Below are positions 13,701-25,532 of a stretch of 64,000 nt of DNA, in pieces. This stretch comes from Pterois miles (taxonomy: Eukaryota; Chordata; Actinopteri; Perciformes; Scorpaenidae). The position numbers and the translations under genes are program-made. Location: positions 11,449,501 to 11,513,500 of the forward strand of contig CAMQGK010000637.1 of the NCBI GenBank assembly GCA_947000775.1. Reading direction: 5' to 3'. Each line of letters opens with the position of its first letter. Positions within the stretch are counted from its first letter, which is position 1. Below the pieces are notes generated by a model. That model ran no database searches, was not told the DNA's origin, and saw only the letters and a program-made list of their open reading frames with translations.

Positions 13701-16700
13701 TTTCAGCATTGGCTTTAGGGAATTTTCTCTTCAGGTAAGCAGAGATTGTATCAACAGACAGCGTCTCCCCCATGTCTACTTTGTTGTACAACTGCAAGAG
13801 AGTGGCACGTCACAACAGATTTAATCACAGTCTTCAGATCTCCACGACTGTCAATAATTCCCAACTCTATTTGAAACAGCTGATACCAGAGGCAAAATCC
13901 CACTGACTTATCTAGTCCAATAATGTCTCAAACCACTGGAACACAAGGCGCAATAAAACAACTGACTTCTGAGGCACAAAGAGATATGAGCTGGCGAGGA
14001 GTGTGCCTTAGTTATTCTTAAAGAGGTGATTTCCAAAACAACAGAGATTTATAAATGTGATATACTTACAGACACCATGGACATCAGAGCCTGGGATAAA
14101 TCGTACTCATCTGCGATGTAATTCAGCAGTCTAAAAAATCCAACCCCCGCATCTGAGAAGCCATCAATCTCATCTTTGGTGTTGACAACAAACACAAATC
14201 CAATTCTATAGAAAAGAGACAAAAAACAAGTATTCAATTTGCAGGTAAAATGAGAATCACTTCTTGGTTGAGATTATAAATGCCATGAGTGGTACATATA
14301 AACAGCTGTGGGAAGCTACATTAGAAATAACAGCACCAACCTCAGGGGGATCTTGTGCTTGTAGAAAAGCTCTGCTAGTTTCACCAGCTCAACACTCTCT
14401 TCTCGTACTGGATCTAGAAAAAGCACCTGACAACAAAGGCATCGTCATCAAATCTGAATCATAATACATTTACAAATACTCATTAGCCGTCTTGGATCAT
14501 GATTGAATCAATACACCCAGTTCCAGACAGTTCTGATAATCAGAAGCAATGCTAAGTATTCAAAGTTTATTCTCTTTGTGAGAGTGTGCCTGACTGTACT
14601 AACTGAAATGTTATGCAAACACCCCACAATTTGACAAAACATATTTAATCTAGTCTGGCAGAGAAGAGTCAGAAGCATCCAAAGACTTTCAGTTTCAATA
14701 CAGTTGAGACCTTTCTTAATTCCATTCCCTTTATCACCACTACCCTGCAGCATTTCTTGCCTTCAGGAGACTCACCAGGTTGAAGAAATTGCGTCGGATC
14801 TGCCGAATGACTCCAGGAAAAGTGGCCCTGAGGAGCTCCTGTATACCTGTCGGCCAGCTGCGGTATGCTGGGTCATTCTCTATGTCATTTATCCACTGGA
14901 AAGTGCATGACAAAAAGAAGTGAAAATGATCATATTCATGAGCTACTTACAAGCAATAAAACGGCAACCCTAGAAAAGGCTGAGATTAAAATCTCACTCA
15001 AGGCTGATTCGGACTAGTAGAATTGTATTTTCTATATTTTGACTACATTTCCTCAATGGTTATGAACTATAAAATTAATCTATATCTATATATATACTGA
15101 TTTTTGCTTTATCTGAGGGCTTTGCTTTCATTTTATAACCAAGCTGAGTTTGGGTTAAGTGTGTGAATGACACAATTTGAAACACTGAGTTACAGTGCAT
15201 GGCTCTGATATCATTTGCACTCTGCATCTGTAATCTCTACCAGCAACCCCTTCCACAACACCAAATTTCAAACTTTCATTCATAAATGTTGGGTATCCAA
15301 TGCTTGCATAACTGAATTTCAAAGAGCAGCTACATCTTCTACTTGACATTAATGAGCATGATGATAAATATATGCTGTTATTTGTCAGGAGCACCACGAT
15401 ACTGCACAGTGTTACATTAGGTAACTTTTGAAAGAACAAGCTCTTTCCTGTGAACAGCTTTGTACCTGAAATATTTAATCATAAGGTGTAAAAGGTGTAT
15501 ACATTCAACTTAAAAGTGCTTTAAGCAAAGTAATCTACCGCTATCGCTAAACAGGTACGGTAAACATGCATGTAAATAAAGCTACGGCTGCATGATTCTG
15601 AAAACATAGCGATTATTTTTACTGATATTGCAGTTGTGATATGATTTGAAATATTAGAGGGAAAGATAATTTTTACATGATTATTCTCATTTTCACTGAA
15701 AAACTTGATTTTTCCAGGGACCTTTACAAAGCCAAGATGTTTTCTTTAGTCTGTAGAATATGATGTGTAGGTCAGGACATTGCTGCAGAGTGACAATATT
15801 TAATCTAAAAATTGTATTTTGAGACACATTTCACTTTCAACAAATATTGCACCTCCTGCGATATGAAAATTGCAGTAGGCCATATTGCGATTTTGATAAA
15901 ATTTCAGTAAATTGTGCAGCCCTAAATAAAGCTGTTGCAAGGCAAATAAGTGAACAGTTCTGTGGACAGAAATATGCTGGATCTGACGAGCACATTTAAC
16001 ATGTACACTTGTTATCAAGCTCTACCACCCACCATCAGTAAGCTATTACATATGGCTTTTTATAATAAATGACCATAATCATAGCTGCAAAATAATCCAT
16101 CATCGCTGGCCAATCTGGCACGAACAGTGGTCTTTCTCTCTGCAACTTGCAGTACAAGCCTCACTACATATTCTCTGTATCCAGAAGGGGAGATGCAAGC
16201 TGAAATGACAGACCTCTTGCTTTAATGTGGAAAGGCTTAAATTCTTCATTTTCATCATTCATTTTTATAGTACATAGAATATTAAAATGGCCAGAGGGGT
16301 GAATGAAAAGTTTTTTAATTTGAGTCTTGGCTGAATTCCCAATTAATACCTGAAGTTTCTAGCAGGCTAGAGACTGTTGCAATAGCCGGATAACTGATAG
16401 TCACACCCTAGTACATGAAGAAGAAAAACACCTGCAGTGTTGATCTGGGCCAGAAGACTAATACGTTTGGACAGGACTCACCATTATAGCTGGATGTCTG
16501 ATATCTAAGGCATAGCTGTCATCCACAGCGTTCACAGGTAACCTCAGCAGCTTGCCCTGATGTTCTCCTTTTATGCCGAGGTTATGAAGCCCCTCCAACA
16601 CCCTGGCTTCTGCTCTGAGGATGTCTAAAATACTGTAAATATAAAATCACAGGTTAGTGCTTTATACATGTTAGCTGTGTGGCAGTGGTTTTGCTGTGAA

Positions 16701-19700
16701 CCAAACTCTGATTTTGTTGCAACAGGATTACTGAGCCAGAACAGGTCTGAGGCTACCTGGGGAGCGCACAGGCAGACCTGCTGGGTTCCTACCTGAAAGG
16801 GTTGTGAGTGTCCAAATCAATGTGAAGTCCATTGATGAAGAGTTCCCCGTCTCCTGGGTGGACACCGATGGTCTCACTAAGACGCTAACACAACAAGCTC
16901 AAAGTTTTTAGTCCAATGTCAAAATCCTTAAATGAGCGATTCTGCCTTTAATGTCCGATCTTATGACAAGAAAACAATTGTGCAGTCTACATCAGTAACT
17001 ATAAGTGATAAAGTATGCACAGAGATGAGGAGAAAATGTATAAGATACAGATTAGAAACTCATTGTCTAAAATAAAACTAAGGACATTATTAAAGAAAAC
17101 CTCCTGCACTATGATGTGGAAACGCTGCTTATTATATCACACCTTTTGGTTCTCCTCAATTTCTTTTCTCATTTCCTGCTTTACGGCCACTCTTGTCAGT
17201 GATCTGTGGGAACAGTAAAACATGTACAGTCACCATCAACTTTTAGCACGTCCCAAGCCGGCAGTAAAATGCCAGTTTTAATCTCCAAAAACCTGTGGGG
17301 CCTCAAGACAGTACGTTTTCAGTCAACTCGCTATAAACACCTGACTCTTACTCAGCACTTTTTGGTGTTATTACAAGCTGCCTGAGCCAAAAAAAGCAAA
17401 CATCAAAACGCTGATTAGATTTCTGTATTGCAGTTGTATGTATTGTGGATAATGTTCAAACAAATGGGTTTATAAAAAGACACATTTCATGTGCACTTCA
17501 ATAACGGCATTTGTTGTACCAGGATTCACATATTGTAACATAGAGTATGGCTCCTAAAAATATGGATTTTTGAAATGATACCAAATGTGTTAGCCAGTCA
17601 GGCAGAAAGAGAAAATAAGATGAATTTTCTGACCTGGCTTTGCTTGGGAAGTTCTGACTGAGGTCTCGCATGAGCTTCAAAGCATCAAATTTTGGCACGG
17701 ACATGATTCTGGCAGCTGCCTGTACGCTAAGATCTGTGGAGATCAAATAATGAAATCATCAACATTTATATCTACGAGTGCACATTATGTTAAGACAAAA
17801 AGATTACATTCAATATGCGGTGTTAAAACAAAATAAAAGCATCCTCAGCCACAATTGGTATAATATGCAATAACTCGAAAGCTGGAACAAATTTCACATT
17901 GCAGTAATTACACATTCCTGTATTGATTTTTTTCCCCTTATAATAAACTGAACTGAACCAAAATGGAAAATCGAGACCTTGCATTTCCCACACTTTGAGA
18001 GGGACCATGTCATTGGTACTCTCCAGGAGATGTTTGCGAAGCTCAGCGAGTTGTTCCTGGAGTTCAGGGTGAGATTTTCTTAGGAGAGGAAAGTGAAAAT
18101 AAGGAAGCAATCAAGGACTTCTGCTTTTATCTCTTTATCAAGTCACATACAGCACAGGATGCCCAGCAGCAATAACAGAAAGAAAACAACAGAGGAAAAA
18201 AAAAATCTTCATGGTAAATGTTGCCTTTAAGCTACTTACTTTAATGTTCCAAAAACAAACCCTTGGACTTCATCAATACTGTCATCCTCAGTGTTCACAG
18301 CTGAATCTGCAAAGCACAGGATTTGTGTTTTACTGCCTTGGACACAAGCGAAGTCCAGCACAGAATGTTTGATAAGTCACAAGCTGACCTTTTACTTTGG
18401 TGTCATCCACGGCTTTGTATTCTGTGCTTTTGATAGCCAGCTCAACACCATACCCAGATAAAAGCATCTTTTGAGGCTTTGGATCCTGCAGGCAGTGAGA
18501 AGCAGAGAAGCAGAGTAACAGCTTAAATGAAAAGCGGTGTTGATTTTTGTTTACGTGTACATTTCTGTCAAAAGTACTGTGACAATTATCATCAAGTCTG
18601 CAGAATCATCCCACGGGGATTCTCTCTGCCTATATTATATACAATATATGGCCAAAATTGTATGGACAACGGCACTAATTAGCAGGCAAATAAAATCAAG
18701 CACACAGACAGGTTAATCTCCATTCACAAACAATTGAAGTAGAGTGGGCTACACAGTGAAGAGACTTTCAACATGGCTCTGTGATAAGATGCCATCTTTC
18801 CAATAACTTAATCAGATTTCTGGTCTGCTAGATATTGCCACAGTACACTGTAAGTTCTGTTATTGTGAAACAGAAATGCCTAGGAGCAACAACAGCTTAG
18901 CTGCACAGCGGTAGGCTGAATGCTGACGCCCAAAAAAATTATCTTAACTTGCAAGTGTTGCAGCAGTCGACAACGAGTTCCAAAATGCCTCAGGAAGCAA
19001 CATCAGCACATGATCCGTTTTTGAGAATTTCATGATATGGGTCTCCGTGGCTGAACAGCAGCACACATGCCTAACATCACTATGTGCAATAACAAGAGCC
19101 TGTCAGAGCGGTGTTAAGTGCACCATCGTTGGACTCTGGAGCAAAGGAAACATGTTGGTCTGGACCACAGACTGTATATAAAGATGGACAGCAAGACCGC
19201 TCCCCAAATGTAAAGCCAAAATGTTTCAATCGCTCCTGGTGGCTACAGTCTTTACAGTCTCTAGCCTTTAAGTCATTAAGCCCGCCCCCTCCATGTTAGT
19301 GGATGGGATGTGGCCCAAACTAAAAAGTCAAAGTACACGTCAAATAAATTTTTCCCAATGATGGTTTTTGTCATTTTAGGCAGTTCTTATAACGCTGATG
19401 TGTGTTGGAAGTGCTTCTTTTGTGATAAGTTTGGTTTTAGTGGGTTATTTGATGTTATAAAAAGGGGGTGAGACATCATGATTGACATCTGCTTTGAAAG
19501 AAGGAGTCACAGAGTCAGAGACTCAGGACTTCTACGGGAGAGGAGATGTAACTTTCCATAACTATCGCAAGTTTGTGTAATAGAGCATGTCAATTTGATC
19601 ATAAATGTTATGACAGAAATGCTATGGTTAGTTGTGTTTTTCTAGCCAAACAGCTATCGTGGTGCTAACATAGCAGCATGGCGTCTCACAATAGTAAACT

Positions 19701-22700
19701 GTGGCCATATGCGCCTTGTGATTGGCTTGGGAGTGTGCGTTGACGGGACCTCAATACTAGAACTCCATCGCCTGATCACTACTGCACAGACTCTGGTTCC
19801 AAATGATGTAAAAAATTCAAGATGGCAGCTCCAGCATCCAGGATATTTTGGCTTCACTTTTGTACAGTGAAAGTGGAGACACGTCGTCCATCTTTATATA
19901 CAGTCTATGGTCTGCACAGTACCAACTGCACAGCAAGGTAGACAGGAGTGAGGGTTTGTGCTTATTTTTCATTGTTTGGGCTAGGGCTGCTTCCAGTTAA
20001 GAAAAATGTTAACACTTGACCTGAACCCCATCAAACACTGTTTGGTTGAGTCAGAACACCTGCAAATCCATCATTATCGGCCAATACCAGTGCCCGGCAC
20101 ATTACATACTGTATGGCTGTAATGTAGATGAAGAGAGGAGGAAGGCACATCAGTGTTGGAGAGGTGCTGACCGCAGTAAAATATACATGTGTAGAGGAAA
20201 ATAGTTGCACACTCGTAGCCACGATGTAAAAAATTATTTAATAATTTAACAACATTTCTTCAATACCCTGAAGATGACTGTCATGTCAAAATGTTGGTAA
20301 ATTATTAAATAATTTTTTGCACCATGGCTTTGAGTGTGCAACTATTTTCCTCTACGCCTGCAATGTTCAGGAGACCAAATTCTTTTGGCCATGTATTATA
20401 TCTCTATATATTATCGCCCAAATGCTTTTGATGTTCATGTCCCCTGTTAATGTTTTCAATACCAGACAGTCAGTGAACGTTATAAACTATAACACGCTTT
20501 ACCAGAGGGAACAAGAAGCACATGTGCCCCCATATACTGCAGCAGATTCACTGACATTCAACCTTGACACTAATGTCACTCAGATTCAAAGCGCTGCCTC
20601 GTGCTTTCACAGGCATAAACAGAAGTCTTTCGCACCCACACTCTGCTTTTCTTCAACAGACATCTTAAAGAAAAGCACCTTTTACTCCATCAAAGGCACT
20701 GTATCTCGGGTTAGTTGTTGAATTTTCAGTTAGATTTTGAGGAATGTACTAAAAGGAATAATATGTCACTGTTGTATCACTGCAGTAGTGCTATCATCAA
20801 AAGTAAAGATTAAACAATGGGGGTCTATGGCACAGAGGAATAAGCTATAATAGGCTTTGGCTGCACAGGCAATACATGTCAGTAGGATAGACTGCTGATT
20901 TTGATCTTTTCATAGGATTTGTTGACGGTAAGAAAAATATACACCATCACAAGTCTTATTATCCTTTAAAACAGAGCTCTTCTGTGCGAAAAACAAAAGA
21001 AGCACAAGTTAGATTTCTAGATAACTTTTTCACTAACAGGAAACCACATTATTTATTAAAGACATTTAATCAGTGGACCACCACTTTAAAATGGCTACAA
21101 AAGCATTGCTACTCACCGCTACAAAATGCCGCAGCACATATATAACTGTGCCCTCTCCAGCCTTCTCTGACAGCACCTTATGAAACAAGGTGAACTTCTT
21201 TGTTCCAATCTCAGCATACAGGATCACGACCGGCACATCTGTTTTATTGACCCCTGGATATGTGTGATCGTTCTTGTATAAATATGGTTTTGGCCTGCAA
21301 ACATTTGGAAATGTTGAAGATATTTCAGAAATAAAAATGATTTGTATCCAAAACATTTCTGTGTTAATTACAGGCAAATAGCAGCCAGTGAAAGCAAAAT
21401 TTTCCCAAAAAAATAACTGTAAACTTTTCATCTTGTTTTGCTCTACAGAATGAGTTTATCCACAGAGGGGAAGACTTCTGTGTTACCTGCCTGCAGCTGC
21501 CTTCAGGAGCTTCTTGATGTCCTTGGTACTGCAGCTATGTTGACCATGGATGGAGACAAAGGCAGGGCACGCCTCAGGCGGAGGTTCATCACTGGCTATC
21601 TGTGAAATAGCATGGAGGAGTGAAGGAATGTTCAGGAACAAACTGGCCAAAACATGATGCCATGGATCACTCTTTAACTTGGACCAAAGTTAATCACAAA
21701 TAAATCATTCACTTGATTGATTTATTCTCAATATTCTCTTGAACGATTTACTCTGTACAGCACAGCACCTCACTTCAGCTGCAAAAGGTCATTATTCATT
21801 CAAATTTAACACATTCTACAGTTAGAGAACTTCATCAACCAGTGCATTGCTGTCACCAAAGTGAAATTCCTCCTTATCATAGCAGAGACAGTGATAATTA
21901 AAAGGCTAAAGAACTGTGTACACAGAGTGACTGAAATTTCATTAAGAGTCACCCAGTATTGAAGTCAGTTAGTCCACAGCCAACTGAGTGGTATCCATTT
22001 AAAATTCATGTCATATGAAGACCAGTTTCAATAAAACAAATGTTTCACAGTTATCTCACAGTAAGCACTTGGCTTACTTAACATTGGGCTCTGTTTTCAG
22101 GCTTTAAAACATCTAGCCCATGACGGGACACTTTGGCCAATCACAGGTTATTTCAAAGAGAGAGTTCCTGTTGAGCATTCCTATTGGCTGTGCTCTGGCT
22201 GGTTGGCAGTGCTCTATGCTATTTCCTCAACTGATCTCAACATGTCACAAAGATTCTCATTTTACAGCTAAACAATACATTACAAGATGTTTCTGAATAC
22301 TTCTGAATGAGTGAGAGAAATAGGCATTACAGTAACATAATACCGATTCATATTTGACCAGCGCTGCCTAGTTTGACATTTGATCGGAGTCCGTGAGTGG
22401 CTGATGGCTGCTCAGAGACAGTGAAATCAGGCAGATGTCATTAAGAGCACCGAAGGATACCAGAGGACACAGAGGCACATGATTTCATGCAGACTGACTG
22501 TCTCATCCACTACTGTCAGGATATAGTGACCGTTTTATAAAAATAACTTTTTAATCATATTTGCTCCATTTCAGCCCACTGCAACAGTAATATAAAATGT
22601 AACATCCAAGAATTTGAATTGTTAACGCATTATACAGTAAAAGAAAAGTTTTACTACCACAAATTCACAGAAATTAGGAACCATTGTAGAAAGAAAAATG

Positions 22701-23400
22701 TATAGTAAATAATACCTGCAACTAGATGAACTAACAAAACTCTCAAAATAATCAGTCAATAAAAGTCTCAAAATAATCATCAGCCCTAACACCCCTCGCT
22801 AATGATGAAAATAATAGCATAGAAAAGCGCATATCATATATCTACAGCAATTATTGCAGATGAATGATGTAAACAGATGCTTTCACAAGAAAGGACCAAC
22901 TTTGAAATAACTCCATCATTATTGGTCAAATGTCATTTAAAGTCATTTTTTTCACAGTGTCCGTTATTAATAAAAAAGGCTAACAGCCAAAAGCCATGCT
23001 AGCGGATCTGTGAGGCTAAATGCTAAGGTTAGCATGTTAACATGCTCACAGTAATTTTTACAGTCCCATGTTTACCATCTTAGATTAGAGTATTAACATG
23101 CTAGCAATTGTTAATTAGTACTAAGCACAAAGCAGAACAAATGCTGTGATCATTTTTGCAGGTATACTTAGTCATAAACCAAAGTATTGGACAATTTGAA
23201 ATTTTGACCAGATGAAGGCGCTAGATGAAAAGTCAGGGGAACATTAACATAATAGATATTCACCCTCTGGGGACCAGGAATAGCTGAACCAAATTCCATC
23301 TAGCAAAGGTTGAGATATTTCACTGGTTTGTAGGGTTTTGCCTGGGTGGACTATTGGTATCTTTATTGTAAATTTCCCCACTGTGGGACTAATAAAGGAA

Positions 23401-23431
<31 letters not shown>

Positions 23432-25488
23432 GATACATAATAACAATAAGAATTCCTTGAAATTAGCCTTTTTCATCTTAATTCAAGACTTCTGGCAGCT
23501 GGACATCCTGACTTATTTTAAGAAACCTTATCAAGTTAAAGTCACTTACTGCACTGGCAGCCAATGTGAATGTACTGGAGCTAAAAGACTGATCTGTTAT
23601 TATTTTTTTCATTAAGACATAGCCTGATTAGATATTTATCAAATATTTATGTCTAAAAGTTTAGGAATTTTTCACATATAAGAATATGCACAATGTGCAT
23701 GTTGATAAATGCATTTGAGAGTAATACAAAAAGCTGTCTTTTCCATTTTGATTACTAGCACTAAGTGTTTGTCACTGGATCAATTACAGATCATTAACCT
23801 TACACTTTTGAATTCTGTGAGAAACCACAGAGATATGCAAATACCGTTGTGGGAAAATTAGCTATTGATGTGTAGTATTTCACACAGTATTTTGAGAATA
23901 AGGACTGTCACTTAAAGATTGGGCCAAAGAAATCGAGAGAAACTGTAAGGCCTGCAGAGCAACCTGGGTCATGAATAGCATAAACAGACAACAGATGCCA
24001 TAATATTCCTGCACTGCTCTTGAAAAGGTTTTGAAATAGTCATACTATTTTGATCACAACATACCTGCTGGGATGCATGAACAGCTGGTGAGTATGACCG
24101 TAGGGCCAGAGCAAATTTGAGGAGATTAACTTGAAGATCTGTGAGGAACTGGCCAGCCTTCTTGAGGATCAAGTTGTAGTACGAGCGCACAGACTCTGTG
24201 AGACACATCAACATTAGTAATAATGAGGTTTCTTAGAAAAGGAGCACACCTGTCCATGTGTCAAAGTATTTAAAATTCATTTTGGAATCAGACAACATAC
24301 CTCCTTGCTTGTATACAGTGAGCTCTTTAACAGTGTCAACAAACTGCCAGAATTTCTCATTCCCATCTTCTCCAATAAACTCGCTGCACAAGAGCAAAAT
24401 ATTAGTCAGCATTGTTCAGTGACCACAGTATGTATCTAAGTAATTAAGTTAAACTACAGACGAAAACCATTTTATATTTTCTGGTAATAATTCAGCCCAG
24501 TCTTGGCTTCATAATGTCCACTGTGAAGTATCAAACAGCATTACACAGACCTTACAGGCATGCAGTAGTTTACAATCAGAATATTTTCACACACACAAGA
24601 AGAAAAAAAAACAAATGTAATCAATCAACATATGTTGACAGCCCAAATGTCTAGTAACCCCACAAAGCAAGAACTTACACATACAAAGTAAGTCATAAAC
24701 AGTGTTAACAACAACTAAATAAATTTTGGTTGCTATTTAAGTACATTATGTATGAATATTAAAGTTATAATCAAGTAAAGGCGACTTATTTATAGATTTG
24801 TTATGTCTTTTGGTATGGTATCTGTGACAATAATAATATTTTTTCCCCAATGAATACACAAGTTTCAAAATCTCCAGCTGTTCCCAGCCACTTGAATATG
24901 AAGCAAATAACAAGAAACAAAATTATGCTCAAACTAGGGCTGTCAAAATGAATGTGATAATAACACGTTAAAACAAATTCCTTTTAACGCCACTAATTCC
25001 TTTAATGCATTAATCAATCTTTCGGAGGTTATAGGTGGATCAGTTTTAAAGGTAGAGTAAAGATACTAGTATCATATGAGACTAGAAACCCTAAGGAATT
25101 AATTGGTACCAACAATCTGGTACTAGCTTGTCGTTAAGGAGGCTAAATGACACTCCAAACTTGCACAGTGTTTTGAAGAGGAAAAACCGGCATGGCCATT
25201 TTAAAGTGGTCCCTTCACTTCTGACCTACATTTGCATAAAGCAGACATATTTGTCCACTCTCATGTTGATAACAGAATTAAATTATTGACAAATCTCCCT
25301 TAAAGATGGATTTTGTTCAACAGATAAAAAATGTCAGAGTAATTTGCAATTAATCATAATTAATCTAGTTGGAATTTAAATGTTTGAACAACCTGGTGGG
25401 AGTTTATATTCATTCATTATAAACATACACATGGTTGCTACTGACTCCCATTTTTTTAGAGCTGATGTATTTAGACTATTTATAAGAC

Positions 25489-25532
<44 letters not shown>

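Larger units (their letters stand above)
18642..20400 (+). pseudogene. Fossil Tc1-like transposon (decayed transposase)
   Basis: The ends resemble a fish Tc1 element: CAATATATGGCCAAAA near 18642, and the complement TTTTGGCCATGTATTATA near 20383-20400. Between them lie recognisable transposase segments: GGAGCAACAACAGCTTAGC, GAGTTCCAAAATGCCTCAGG, CACCATCGTTGGACTCTGGA, and near 20020 ACCTGAACCCCATCAAACA. These correspond to the paired-like DNA-binding region and the DDE catalytic region of Tc1 transposases. Stops and frameshifts throughout mean no protein can be made. Two inserts interrupt it (19163-19912 and 20191-20356). It lies antisense in uggt2 intron 5. Identification rests on memory of fish Tc1 sequences. 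Confidence 0.85.

Noticed and set aside
20317..20721. 134-codon plus-strand open frame in uggt2 intron 5
   Set aside because: It crosses the end of the Tc1 fossil into unique intron sequence and has no coherent similarity.
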